Assembly: GCA_016748015.1 (NCBI GenBank)
Contig: JAAOMT010000283.1
Location: 508,017-572,016 of the forward strand
Length of the DNA stretch: 64,000 bases
DNA from: Geosiphon pyriformis
Lineage: Eukaryota > Glomeromycota > Glomeromycetes > Archaeosporales > Geosiphonaceae
Reading direction: 5' to 3'
Program-made: the position numbers and the translations under genes
The notes under the pieces: model-generated
What the model saw: the letters and a program-made list of their open reading frames with translations, nothing else
What the model was told of the DNA's origin: nothing
Databases searched by the model: none
Shown here: piece by piece, positions 1-10,425 of the stretch
How the letters are laid out: each line of letters opens with the position of its first letter
Position numbering within the stretch: position 1 is the first letter of the stretch

Positions 1-299
1 TTGGTGTTTTGATAGCAGATTGTTTGGTTGTTAACAATAATTTCCATGTCTAATGATTGTTGACTTAATGCCTAGAATAATTGCTGAGCTATGATGTGAA
101 TATGATTTAGTATTTCTATTTTCTTAGTTGCTTTTGTCGTGTATACTGTGTCTTTATATACTTTTTTATTGTTTGATTTTATGTGTTTGGCCCAATGATT
201 ATGATTGGTTCCAGATCTTATGGAATCTCATCTGGTTGGACTAGTATTTGTTGTATTCCTAATTGTAGAATATTATTGGTAGATGATGATGCTATTTGG

Positions 300-1440
300 T
301 GATATGGTTTCAGTCAATCACTATGTGCTGCTTTGGCTAAGATTTTATTGTCCCATCTTAGTTTATAAGCTCCATTTCTAAGAATTTCTTCTATGTAAAA
401 TGGTCTGTACCATTTGGGATCAAATTTTCCACTCCATTGTTTTTTCACTTTGGTACAATGTAAAAATACTTTGTCTCCAATCTTGAATTCAACTGGTTTG
501 TCTGGTAGTTGATTATTATGTCTTTTTTTTTGTTTTTCTTGTGACTTTTGGATGTTATTAGCTGCTCTTCACTATTTATTTTCTAGTGTTTTTATTAAGT
601 CATATGTTTTTTTTAGCAATGTTTTTCTGAAAATTGTCTTTAGTTATTGGTTCTGTTGGATAAGTGATAACTTCTATCTTAATTGGTAATATTGCTGTTC
701 TACCATATACTAATTCAAATGGTGTTGCTTGTGTAGTATCTTGCTTCATTGTCCGATAAGCAAATAATACTGATGGTATGAACAAATCCCATTTGTCCTG
801 ATTTTTTTGACTGATCTTGGCAATTGCTTCACACAATGTTTTATTAAACCTTTCAACTAACCTATTTGTTTGTGAATGGTATGGTCATAATAATGATCTT
901 TTGATTCCAAATCTCTGACTTAATTCTGCTAATGTTCTGTTTACAAAGTGAATTTCTTGATCTGATAATAGTTCTTTTGAACATCCATGTCGACAAATTA
1001 AATCTTGATAAATGAATTTGACAACAAATTCTGCATCTGTTCTTTGAATGGTTTTTGCTTCTGGCCATTTAGTAAGATAGTCCATGGCTACTATGATATA
1101 TTTGTTGCCTTTGCTGGTGATTGTTAATGGTCTGACTAAGTCAATTCCAATGTAATCGAATGGTTGTTTTATTTTGATTGGTTTTAATGGTTTACTTGGT
1201 CTTATTTCACTTCTTCTCTGACAAACATCACAATTCTGAACATATTGGATGATGTCTGGATACATTGATGGCCAATAATATCTCTTTCTGATTTTTTCTA
1301 TGGTTGTTTTTTTATGAAAATGTCTTGCTGTTGGGTCTGAATACATGTTGAATAATATTGTCTTTTTTTCTGGTTCTGTGATTACTCTAGTTGGTTAATC
1401 TGGATTTTTTCTGTTCTTTCAGTAAAGTATATTTTGACTG
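300..1440 (-). pseudogene. Element A integrase (broken)
   Basis: Integrase inserts the cDNA copy into the host genome. The minus strand shows the end of an HHCC zinc module (CDVCQRR, near 1220-1240), then the catalytic core with GIDLVRPL (first Asp, near 1130-1150), LLSDQEIHF (second Asp, near 950) and a stretch equivalent to the NRLVERFN glutamate motif (near 850-870) next to a stop. The frame resumes at 836-600. A GPY/F-type C-terminal module (GKFDPKW, then NGAYKLRW) lies at about 360-440. At least two stops separate the pieces. Bases 1-300 continue into the degraded region after integrase that in other copies carries an extra ORF. Confidence 0.85.
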
Positions 1441-1621
1441 TTGTTTTATGTTTCTTTGTTCTTTTTGAGATAATTTCTTCTTGAACAATTGGATATTTAT
1501 ATAATATTGAAGTTGTTGGTATTTTTGTATATTCATCTTTTGTTATATTTTTGGGTTGAAATGTTTTTAGATTTGTCTCATTTGTGACAGTCCATTGGCA
1601 TTTCCATTGTTTTTTCCCTTT

Positions 1622-2060
1622 TTATAATGTACTGTATAATTAAATGGTGAAAGTTCTATTTTCTATCTGGCATAATAATTATCTGCAAATTCTTGTTTCT
1701 GGATTGAAGTCAATTCTTTGTGGTCAGTATATACATTAAACTTTTCACTTAAGTATTCCTTCTATTTGATAACAGCCCAATAGATAGCTAAGTGTTCTAA
1801 TGCTGGAGTTCTATAGTTTTTTTTAGCTGGATTTAAGCTTCTACTAACATAAGCTACTGGATGTTCTCTTCCATTGGATCTTTTCTGTAAAAGTACTGCT
1901 CCCAATGCTTGGCCTGATGTATTGGTAGTGATTATGAATGGTTTGCTGTGGTCTGAATACATCAATACTGGAGCTTGGATAAGCTTTCTTCTTAATATAT
2001 CAAAAGCTTCTTGTTGAGCTTCTGTCTATTCATACTTCACATTCTTTATTTAGAGTTAGT
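1622..2060 (-). pseudogene. Element A RNase H domain (broken)
   Basis: The readable piece at 1762-1965 contains FIITTNTSGQALGAVLLQK, the DASxxxxGAVL block of Ty3/Gypsy RNase H with Asp replaced by Asn/Thr context, followed by HPVAYVSRSLNPAKKNYRTPALEHLA, where relatives have TPEQKHLA or TEQECLA. The tether to RT is at about 1980-2060. RNase H degrades the RNA strand of the RNA:DNA hybrid. The domain is bounded by stops and cannot be made intact from this copy. Confidence 0.8.
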
Positions 2061-2374
2061 GTAATGGTTGAGCTATTTTGGAAAAGTTCTTAATGAAGTG
2101 GTGGTAATATCCAGCAAATCCCAAGAATGCTCTCTATTCTGTAAGATTATTTGGTACTAAAAAGTTCTTGACAATCTCAATCTTGTCTGAATCTGTTTTT
2201 ATTTTATCTTTGCTTACCACATGTTCCAAAAACTTGAGTTCAGTTTTTCCAAAGAAACATTTGGTCACATTTAGCTTTAGTCTAGCTCTTCTTAATCTTT
2301 CAAATACTTGTTGGAGATAATGCAGATGATGTTACCTGAGTAGAAAAACTGATCCAAAGTTATGAAGAAATGTG

Positions 2375-2540
2375 ACCAAAATGCGACATAATACAGAATA
2401 GTGCACAATAATATTGGATAACACATTATAACTTAGAATAATGCAGGATAATATGTTATAACATAGAATAACACAGAATAATATGTAATAATACCAGATA
2501 ACATATTATAAAATAGAATAACTAGTAATAACATAGAAAA
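2375..2540 (+). repeat. U3 minisatellite of solo LTR2
   Basis: Degenerate tandem units of about 10-20 bp built on ATAACACATTATAAC, TTAGAATAATGCAGG and similar words lie just upstream of the LTR TATA-like box. The corresponding part of other LTR2 copies (56240-56430 and 60795-60990) has the same kind of array with different unit numbers. Confidence 0.7.
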
Positions 2541-2879
2541 ACAAAGCAATTACAAAAATAGCAAAGCAATAGTTAACAATAACAGAACAATCAGAAGTAA
2601 TCCTGTAGAACAAAAAGAATGTATAAAATGAGTAGCTGTAGAAGTTAGAAAGACATCCAGAAAGAAAATTAGACTTTTAGAAGTCAATTAAACTCTCAGA
2701 GTTAATTAGACTCACAGGTCATAATTATTAAATACTTCTTCTTTCAAAGATAGTTGTTATCAACTGAAATGGAATTATATTAATAAAATATTCTTTTAAT
2801 TCTTCAAATCCATGTTATTATCCACTACTTAACCTGCTGGCACAATAGCTCTTGATTATGGCTATTGACAGGACACTTA

Positions 2880-2950
2880 TTTCTTATTTTTATTTTTTTT
2901 ATTTTTTTTATTTTTTTTTATTTTTTTTTATTTTTTTTTTATTTTTTTCT
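2880..2950. repeat. T-rich tract (TTTTATTTTTTT units)
   Basis: A low-complexity run of T with regularly spaced A lies inside the solo LTR2. The same position is A/T-rich in the other LTR2 copies (55810-55870 and 60350-60405, where it appears as A-rich on the plus strand). Confidence 0.8.
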
Positions 2951-3249
2951 TTTGTGGAGTGGCAACATAGAAAAATTGACTGTCTGGGAATAGACTTTAT
3001 GATAGCCTGGTAAAAGAGGAAGGCTTCCCCTAGGTTTTGGATATTAACATTATCTTGATAACTTACCAGAAGGGCAAAAAGACAATGCCAGACCCTAACG
3101 ACTGCACTTGTTAACTCGGAGAAGAAAGCTCACATTTACAGAAAACGTTGCAATCGACAAAAAACAAACTCTGTGCCTTATAACCAAAGAACTCAATGGG
3201 TAAATTCACATTCAGGAATAGATCTTCAGAGACTGATAATCAAGACTAA

Positions 3250-3876
3250 GCCAACAAAATTATGTGGAAGACACATCCCCAATAATTGAGAGCACCAAAC
3301 ATTACCATTTTTAGTACTCACCAAGTTTACTCATAACAATGATCATTGAATGTTTTTGAAAACACATTGGTGTCATCCAAGTATATGACTACTGATAGTA
3401 ATCCAATATATACAATTTCCATGAGCTATTGGAATGTTGTTGGAGCATTCATCAAGCCAAATGGCATGACTTCAAACTCAAAATTTCTTTTTCTTGTGGT
3501 GAACACTGTTTTTTCTTTGTCGGCTGGATCCATAGCTACTTGCTAGTAACCACTATTTAAGTCCAGTATTGAAAACCATTTGTTTCCTCCAAAAGTGTCG
3601 AATAGTTTTTGTATCTTTGGAGTTGGATAGCTATTATCTTTTGTTATTCTATTCAGTTTCTGGTAGTCTATACAAAAGTGAATTTTTCCATTCTTCTTAT
3701 AGATTAGTACTACTGGTAATGACCATAGACTTATTGATGGCTGAATTAGCCCATTGTTAAGCATCCAGTTGATTTCTTGATGAATGATCTCATGGCTAGC
3801 TGGTGGTACTCTGTATGCTCTTTGTTTAATTGGCATTGCATCTTTAGTCTTGATTTGATGCCAGATAATGTTGGTT
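3250..3876. repeat. 627-bp duplicate left of assembly gap
   Basis: This stretch reappears at 3897-4523 (offset 647) with no difference noticed, including the same 66-residue plus-strand shadow frame. It starts inside the solo LTR and ends in the element A RT. The simplest reading is overlapping contig ends that were scaffolded with Ns instead of merged. Confidence 0.9.
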
Positions 3877-3896
3877 NNNNNNNNNNNNNNNNNNNN
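3877..3896. other. Assembly gap (20 N)
   Basis: Twenty ambiguous bases separate two copies of the same 627-bp sequence, so the true gap length is probably negative (an overlap). Confidence 0.99.
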
Positions 3897-4523
3897 GCCA
3901 ACAAAATTATGTGGAAGACACATCCCCAATAATTGAGAGCACCAAACATTACCATTTTTAGTACTCACCAAGTTTACTCATAACAATGATCATTGAATGT
4001 TTTTGAAAACACATTGGTGTCATCCAAGTATATGACTACTGATAGTAATCCAATATATACAATTTCCATGAGCTATTGGAATGTTGTTGGAGCATTCATC
4101 AAGCCAAATGGCATGACTTCAAACTCAAAATTTCTTTTTCTTGTGGTGAACACTGTTTTTTCTTTGTCGGCTGGATCCATAGCTACTTGCTAGTAACCAC
4201 TATTTAAGTCCAGTATTGAAAACCATTTGTTTCCTCCAAAAGTGTCGAATAGTTTTTGTATCTTTGGAGTTGGATAGCTATTATCTTTTGTTATTCTATT
4301 CAGTTTCTGGTAGTCTATACAAAAGTGAATTTTTCCATTCTTCTTATAGATTAGTACTACTGGTAATGACCATAGACTTATTGATGGCTGAATTAGCCCA
4401 TTGTTAAGCATCCAGTTGATTTCTTGATGAATGATCTCATGGCTAGCTGGTGGTACTCTGTATGCTCTTTGTTTAATTGGCATTGCATCTTTAGTCTTGA
4501 TTTGATGCCAGATAATGTTGGTT
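3897..4523. repeat. 627-bp duplicate right of assembly gap
   Basis: Second copy of 3250-3876. It runs on into the rest of the element A RT N-terminus at 4524-4630. The first about 89 bp repeat the end of the solo LTR, which makes a real biological tandem duplication unlikely. Confidence 0.9.
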
Positions 4524-4660
4524 TGGCCAAATTCATTTTCGTTAGTAAAAATGTCATTGAAATTATTGAGTAACATCTTGAGTTGCATCTGTTGAAGTGG
4601 ATCTAGATTCCCTATGTTCATCTGTTCCAATTGTTCTGGTTGGAGCAGATAATATTTACT

Positions 4661-5445
4661 TTATCTGTAGATGGTTTGTGATGTAATGTCTACATATTCA
4701 CAAAGTTGTAGAAAATCTGGAATGTGGTTTGATAGTTGATCCTCAACTTCAGTGGTTAAATATCCAATGATAGTTCTTTTTGGTATTTCAATAACACTTT
4801 CTATTGTGTTGTAGATGGGAATTTTGATATTTTTGGGGCTTTTGGCTAATATATAGAGATTAGTGAGTCCAATTTCTCTTGATTCACAAATAGTGACCAC
4901 TACTTCAAACAACTGAGCTTGATCCTTTACTTCTCTTTTTATGGCTAACATATACTGGTCATATGATAGAATGGAAATTGATTGATGGGTTAAGATAATT
5001 TTTCTTTTGTCAACAATTTCTTCCTCTGCCATATTGACTAGTATGTCTATTCTACTCGTTGATCCAAATCTCTGTATTCCTCTTGCTGTTATACCTAGTT
5101 TTTCCCTCTTTTCCACTAAAACTAACTGAGCTATTTTCACCAGAGGTAAGAATATTGTCTGTGCTATCTTTTCATTTGGTTCTATAATATAAGTTTTTTC
5201 TGAATTATTTTGTAGTATGGTGATAATATTTCCTATGTATTCCACATTAATTATCCCTCCTTTAATGTTGATTCTTTTTTTGCTAAACTACTCCTAAATG
5301 CTAGTTGAACCATGGTTGTTACTGGAATTTCCAGAGCTATTTTGAGATCAATACATGTGCATGAATTTGGTTCCAATTTGATAGCTTCTTTTCCTGGATA
5401 TCTCAGATCAAACTCTGTGTTAGTATCATGCATACATTCTGGCAT
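4661..5445 (-). pseudogene. Element A dUTPase domain plus linker (frameshifted)
   Basis: dUTPase hydrolyses dUTP to dUMP and keeps uracil out of newly made cDNA. Motifs of the trimeric dUTPase family appear in order: motif 1 FDLRYPGKEA, motif 2 RSSLAKK, a degraded motif 3 (NVEYIGNIIT, the GIID start lost at a frameshift near 5248), motif 4 NEKIAQTIFLPL and motif 5 ARGIQRFGSTSR. The reading frame breaks between the pieces at 5445-5251 and 5245-4661. After motif 5 about 110 residues of linker (including QYMLAIKREVK and IPIYNTIESVIEIP) lead to RT. Element B has a continuous version at 47612-46842. Confidence 0.85.
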
Positions 5446-5469
5446 GATACTTTTATTATTATCATTATA

Positions 5470-6360
5470 CTATTTGAGTTTCTGCTCTTTAGAAAGATTA
5501 GGAAGTGCAATGTATATTTTGGGGTTTAAATCAGAGCCTGAATCATTGATATTTTTGTTATCATATTGCACAGAGCTAAGACTGTTGTTTTCATCATTAT
5601 TATTGTCGGAGTTTGAATTGTAATTGAAAACTGATTCCAATTTTGGTGTGCAGCTGCTGATTGGTTCTTCTTCTGGAATCATGTAGATCATGCATGATGG
5701 TGGATTGTAAATAAAGTTACACTCATTACAATATTGAAAGTCATAGGGAATTAAGCAATGTTGACATAACTGAGTATTCAACTACTTCAAATGCTGTTCT
5801 TGTTCTTCCCTGGTAGATGCTAGCTCTTAATAATGTTTGTGGAATTGTTCTGGATTTAGGAGATTTATGACTGGTTCTGGGTTTCAATTAAGTTCTATAG
5901 GTTTAGGTGGGTTATTTTTAATCGTTTTTATTTCTTTTGGGGTTGCTCCTTCAATTTTGGTAAGTGCTATTTGCCAAATTTTGTCATTGTTGTGTGGACA
6001 TCCGTCCAGACATTTAACGGCTCGTCTCCAGACAGCATCTATGGGTGTTTCTTTTCTTACCCAATTGCTTATGAAAATCATGTATTAACATAATTCATCA
6101 CACATTCTTCCTTACCCAAGAATATTGTTCCACATTTTTTCATCCAAAAGAGTTTCTCCACAAGCCAAGCAGGATTTGTTATTCCATTTTTTTACTTGTT
6201 TTGGTTTTCTAAAACGTTCAAGGACACATAGGCAACAATAGAATTTGGTTGCCAAAGTATACTCCTCATTGTTATCACAGCAAGTGCCTATTGATGACAA
6301 TTTTTTGCCGCAATCAACACACACCAGTTTTGGGTGACAATAAACAGATTGTTGTGGTGT
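5470..6360 (-). pseudogene. Element A Cys-rich region between protease and dUTPase
   Basis: On the minus strand, paired cysteines occur as CVDCGKK, TCCDNN, FYCCLC and SCLACGETLLDE (6324-6112), then a helical stretch NWVRKETPIDAVWRRAVKCL...IWQIALTKIEGATPKEI (6081-5884), then CQHCLIPYDFQYCNECNFIYNPP and an acidic Ser/Asn-rich spacer (5781-5470). The spacing suggests one or more zinc-binding folds. I do not recognise a named family. The same layout is found in elements B (48500-47682) and E (41640-42430), so it is a conserved part of this pol type. Confidence 0.7.
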
Positions 6361-6699
6361 AGTATAAGAATTATATGTGGTGGTGCTGGTGGATATTAAT
6401 CTTTCTTCCTTTCCCTTTCCTTTTTTTTTTGTCTTTTCTTTCCATTCCTAAGCTGGTTCTTCTGAATTGTGGTTGGTTTTCCAGTTTTGGTCAGCATTTC
6501 AAATAAGTTTTTCTCTCTGCTTTTTTTTGCTGTTGTCATCCCACAAAAGTACTGGTGGCAGCTCATTGTGTTCTGTGTCAGCCCAGGAAATTTGGTAGGC
6601 TTTCCAAGTAGGTTTCTTCTCTTCTTTCTCGAATTTAATGAGTGGTGTTGTCAAGTTAGTGGTCTTGAAATAGCTGCATGTGGCTGGTATACATGTGTG

Positions 6700-7086
6700 T
6701 CAACTGTTTTGGCTCAGTTGAAGTTCCTGTGTCATCCAGTTTAGTATGGTGTTGGTTTTAGATAACCAGTTATTTCTTACTAATGCCTGATATTGGATTG
6801 CTTCTATCACTAGAATTTTGATGGGAATAATGATGCCATTGACTTCAAAAGGAAAGTCATCAATCTCACTAATAGGAGTTTTGGTTGCTCCATCAGTGGT
6901 TATAATCCTAGCACTGGCAGCACGATCAACTCGGTGATCTAATTGGTCCATGAGTTGTTTTGTAATGATGCTGCCAGCTGATCCACTGTTTAGGATCAGT
7001 TTAATGGAGTGGTCATCAACTTTGGCATTAGTATACATGGCAGTAATAAGTTTTTTTTCCAGAGTGGCTTTACTAAATAATGGCAT
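6700..7086 (-). pseudogene. Element A retropepsin-like protease, catalytic Asp changed
   Basis: The 128-residue stretch contains KLILNSGSAGSIITKQLMDQLDH, where elements B and D read LILDSGSAGSIIT. The catalytic Asp of the D-S/T-G motif is therefore Asn here. The second half shows IPIKILVIEAIQYQALVRNNWL, the conserved C-terminal block of this protease family. The protease cleaves the Gag-Pol polyprotein. This copy is predicted inactive. Confidence 0.85.
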
Positions 7087-7099
7087 AATCGATGGTTCT

Positions 7100-7664
7100 T
7101 CGAGTTCAAATAGAAAGATGGTGTCCAGTAATTTGTTCTCAGTAATGGTAACTGGCAGAATGTTATTGGTAAGTGTTGGGTATTGGTTGGTTTCTGGGTT
7201 ATTGCGTTGAGCATCTTCTGGGATAATCAGTAGACTTAAATAGTTTTGGGAATTCGGGTTTTGGGCATACTCAGTGCCTGAATTCCATTGTCAAAATTTT
7301 GCTGGTTGTGTGAAAGAACTGGAGATTAGTTGGTGGACTACCATTGATAATCTCCAGCTTTGTTGGGTTAATCTCGGCCTTTGGGTTCTATTTTGAGGTA
7401 AGTTCTGTAGTGGTGCTTGAATTTGTTGGGGTTGATAGATTACCTGAAGCTGCGGCTGATAAATGGGTTGTGGCTGTGGCTAATAAATTGCTGGTATTGT
7501 TGGTTAATAAATTGGCATTTAATATACTAATGGTTAATAAGGTGGCTGCTGCATCATAGGTAAGTAATTCTGATGATATGGCTCTGAGTTTGGTGGGTTA
7601 TTTGGAATTTGGAACTGGTGATCAGGATTTCAGTATTGATTTCCTGATCATTGGTTATTTAAGC
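7100..7664 (-). other. Element A linker between CCHC knuckle and protease
   Basis: This stretch is low-complexity and rich in codons for Asn, Gln, Ser and Thr on the minus strand, with repeated TAATAAATTG-like words on the plus strand (near 7450-7540). The equivalent part of element B (49290-49810) has the same character. No conserved domain is visible. Confidence 0.55.
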
Positions 7665-9454
7665 AATGATGGCAATTAATTTGTAGGTGTCTTTGTTTAT
7701 TACAATAGTAGCAAACATGTGTTTCCTGTTGTCACTGTTAATTGGTCAACAATAATAGACACAACTGATTCTGGAAACAATTTGCGTTTCCAGAATTATT
7801 GCATCATTGTGGTGGTTGATAAATTACATAATTGTTAGCTAAATATTCCTCTAATTTCTGATTGATGGAATTACTAAATTGTTTTAATTTGGAATCTAAT
7901 TCAGATGATCCATCTGATTACTAGATTAATGGCTTGGGTGTAGTTGGCTTCTAATTCAGTGGCTTCAAAATCTTTGGCATTTATAACAGCTGCTTGCAGA
8001 TCAATGGAATGCATTAGACATACACATTGCAGGATGCTGCTGCATAATCCACAAATAAACTGATTTAGAATCTGAGCCACTGTGAAATAATTGGCATTAA
8101 TGGCTTAGATCTGATGCAAATTTCTGTGGAAGTGTCCTAAGTAAGTAGTGACTGCTTTATTTTCTCCTTGTTTAATGATAGTGAAGATGTTTGCTAGTCT
8201 GTTAATGCTGTTATTGTTGCTGAAGTATTTTAAGAACTCAATTTTAAATGCATTAAAATCTTGGGGTTTGTTGACTAGGCTTTGATACCATAAATTAGCA
8301 GTATCTTGGAGAAAATATGGAATGGCTTGCATGGCTCTGGTGTCATTCCATCCATTAGCCACTATGACTTTTTCTATGTCATTAAGCCATGCTTGGGCAT
8401 CATCCTCTTTGCCAGTGAATTTTTCGAGTTTTGCTATTGGAGCATAAGCCATTGGATCCAAGTTTGGTTGTTGAAGTTGTTGTTGTGACTGTGGAAACAG
8501 CTGCTGTAGTAGTTGAGGTAATTGAAGTGGCTGTTATTGCTGTTTGTTGATTGGTGGCACTGGGAGTGGATTAATCATGATTACTGAAGATAAGTGTTGT
8601 TGATTATTAATGTTGGGGTTTTGATTATGCTAATTGTGCTATGTTTGAAAATTCAAAGTTTCAATTTCCAGATTTTCTAAATTTAGATTTTGCTGAGTCT
8701 GAAAGTTCAGGTTTTTGATTTCTGGATTTTCAGTGATCAGGTTCTGGTAAGTAAATTCTTGATCTTCAGATTCTTTTTCCTCTTTTTCTTGGTCTTCTTC
8801 TGATTCCATTACTTCCCAGGGACTCGCAGTTCCAAAATCTGGTTGAGGTAGTGAAAATCAAAGTTCTGATGGTGTAAACAATTGAGACTTAAATCCTTTG
8901 AAATACATGCCATATGGTTCTAGAAGATCTTCTTTTCTTTGTTTACTCTGAAATGAAAATTGTTCAAAGATGGATGTTGTGTTTGATGTGAATGCACCTG
9001 TTGATGTAATATTAATGGCACTTCCAGATATATAATAATATAAAGGATTAATTGGTGATTTGACTCTTGTTTTCTTCCAAGTGGATGGTTGTATTCTTTG
9101 AGATATTACTGCTGGTGTTTGTAATTTTTCTTTGCCTTTATTTGCATAGGTAATTGGATATCTTTGTTGAGTGTAAATTTCAATTTCCTTATTAATTTCA
9201 GTGAGAATTGCTGTGAAATTGTAATTTGTTGGTAGGCTGGTATTCTGGATTAATTCATTGTAGAAGTTTCCCCTGGCTGAATTAGTTTTCACTGGTACTT
9301 TTAGTAAATATGAGATTTTTTTATGGATGTAGAAATTGAAAGCTGATTCTGCTGATAAGTGGTTGACAGTTAATTCTAAATGTTGACAGTAGTGTTGGAA
9401 TAAGGATTTTGCAAATCCTAAATAGTTTGTCCCTGTTTTTTTGGATTCTGTCAC
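7665..9454 (-). pseudogene. Element A gag (broken)
   Basis: The N-terminal part at 9454-8858 (198 residues) has no family I can name. A Gln-rich spacer lies near 8560-8470. The capsid part at 8461-8105 begins MDPMAYAPIAKLEKFTGKED and contains WLNDIEKVI, PYFLQDTANLWYQSL and FNAFKIEFLKYF, typical of Ty3/Gypsy Gag capsid. A CCHC knuckle (C-Y-Y-C, H, C with spacing 2-4-4) is at 7713-7672. Stops separate these pieces. Gag forms the virus-like particle and the knuckle binds RNA. Confidence 0.8.
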
Positions 9455-9498
9455 TGTTTGGATGGGTTTTGTTGGTGCTGGTTTTCTGTAGAATTATA

Positions 9499-9517
9499 CT
9501 TCACAAGGAGCACCAAA
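9499..9517 (-). promoter_or_regulatory. Primer binding site of element A
   Basis: Directly after the minus-strand LTR end comes TTTGGTGCTCCTTGTGAAG. Its TGG start is the usual complement of a tRNA CCA end. The implied tRNA 3' end, ...AAGGAGCACCA, resembles fungal elongator tRNA-Met, which ends GGAGCACCA in yeast. Confidence 0.75.
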
Positions 9518-10425
9518 TGTTACAGATAATTATTTGGGGTCTCAAATCAAATAACAAACCTGTTGTTACAGTTGATTATTTGGGGTCTCAGGTTAAATAA
9601 CAAATCTGTAACTTGGTGCTCAAAAGCTACTTGTGTTGTTGATAATATTTTTAAGTGGTTGGTATCTAAAAGTTTTCCAAATGAGTCCTTTGTATAATGG
9701 ACAGAGATTCAATAGTTGTTTTATCTGTAGTTTCTCAGACTTGCAAGTCTATTAATTCTTTTCTCAGCTTAATGACCAGCAATCCTCTGGTAAGTAATCT
9801 GTATCTTCTGTACATGTCCTACCCACTCACAGAGGTCTTTTACCAGGCAATCCTTGATGTCAGTAATCAGCACTTTTAATTAATTGGTTAGTGCACAATA
9901 ACAAAATCAAAGAAACATAAAGAAAATAAAGAAATATAAAGAAATTTGAAATAAGCCAAGACAATTTGTAAGTTAATATTCCATCAATAGCCATGATTAA
10001 GAGCTATTGTTCCAGTGTGGTTAAGTATTAATTACTATTAACATAAAGTGTTGATAGTGATGAGTGGATTTGAGATTGTGAATAATTATTTATTGGATGA
10101 TTGTGGTAACTAGGCTAAGAATTCTTGGTGTCAATTCTGTTTTTTTTGCTTTTAATACTACTTCTATATATACATATTTGAGATTTTTCAATTCTTTAAT
10201 TCCTTGTGACAGGAATTCTGGAATTCCTGGAATCCTGCGATTCCTGATAAAAGGAATCCTGGAATTCTGGAATCCTGCTATTTCTTGTTGGAGAATCCTG
10301 AAATTCCTGGAATCCTGCAATTCTTCTGAGAGGAATCTTGGAATTCCACATTTACTATGTCTACATCTGATTGGCTAATATCTACTGACTAATAATACTA
10401 TATTTCCTATATTCTATGAGTAACA
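9518..10425 (-). mobile_element. 5' LTR of element A (LTR1 family)
   Basis: The 908-bp LTR reads TGTTACTCATAG... to ...TGTAACA on the minus strand. It contains a repeat array of GGAATTCC/AATCCTGC words at about 10200-10350, a TATATATA box next to it, and a purine/AT tract. Its last 92 bp hold a 46-bp tandem duplication (9518-9563 and 9564-9607) absent from the element B LTR. The right flank is another LTR1 copy, so A seems to have inserted into an older LTR1. Confidence 0.88.
10200..10350. repeat. U3 array of GGAATTCC/AATCCTGC units in LTR1
   Basis: About six degenerate units of 20-25 bp built on GGAATTCCTGGAATCCTGC lie just upstream of the LTR TATA box (minus sense). They are rich in self-complementary GGAATTCC. 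The element B LTR (52270-52410) and, more decayed, the F LTR (22095-22205) carry the same kind of array. Confidence 0.75.

Larger units (their letters stand above)
2330..3338 (+). mobile_element. Solo LTR2 inserted in element A RT
   Basis: A 1009-bp LTR starts TGTTACCTGAG and ends CTCATAACA. It is flanked on both sides by ATGA (2326-2329 and 3339-3342), a 4-bp target duplication. Excising it restores the gag-pol sequence seen in element B (AAGATGATCATC context). No internal region is attached, so it is a solo LTR formed by LTR-LTR recombination. It carries a TATA-like TGTATAAAAT near 2620 and a short-period repeat array at about 2375-2540. It matches the LTR at 59959-61040 in opposite orientation. 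Confidence 0.88.
2061..4630 (-). pseudogene. Element A reverse transcriptase, split by a solo LTR and an assembly gap
   Basis: The RT N-terminus is read at 4630-4190 (AYRVPPASHEIIHQEI, then WSLPVVLIYKKNGKIHFCIDYQKLN and FSILDLNSGY). The next residue is a stop (TAG), where element B has Trp in GYWQVAM. The palm motif YLDDTNVF is present at about 3353-3380 and again in the duplicated copy near 4000-4030. Immediately after it a solo LTR (2330-3338) interrupts the thumb, which resumes at 2329 with DDHLHYLQQVFERLRRARLKL. The tract at 3250-3876 duplicates 3897-4523 across an N run, so part of this apparent gene is an assembly artefact. Confidence 0.85.
1..10425 (-). mobile_element. Element A: Ty3/Gypsy LTR retrotransposon with dUTPase, 3' end outside window
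   Basis: Reading the minus strand from 10425 down, the order is 5' LTR, primer binding site, gag with CCHC knuckle, aspartic protease, Cys-rich region, dUTPase, linker, reverse transcriptase, RNase H and integrase. RT-RNase H before integrase places it in Ty3/Gypsy (Metaviridae). The 3' LTR would lie left of base 1. The coding region is broken by many stops and frameshifts, by a solo LTR of another family (2330-3338) and by an assembly gap with a duplicated flank (3250-4523). Element B (43457-52491) is a closer-to-intact relative in the same orientation. I infer an inactive copy. Confidence 0.9.

Noticed and set aside
3346-3546. Plus-strand 66-codon frame seen twice (also 3993-4193), suggestive of a duplicated small gene
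   Set aside because: It is antisense to element A RT and the second copy is the assembly duplicate across the N gap.
9697-9879. Plus-strand 60-codon frame in the A LTR
   Set aside because: It lies entirely within the LTR and has no counterpart open in the B or F LTR.
10090-10378. Paired antisense frames (76 and 93 codons) with Arg/Ile/Phe repeats
   Set aside because: They are read-through of the GGAATTCC/AATCCTGC array of LTR1 on both strands.
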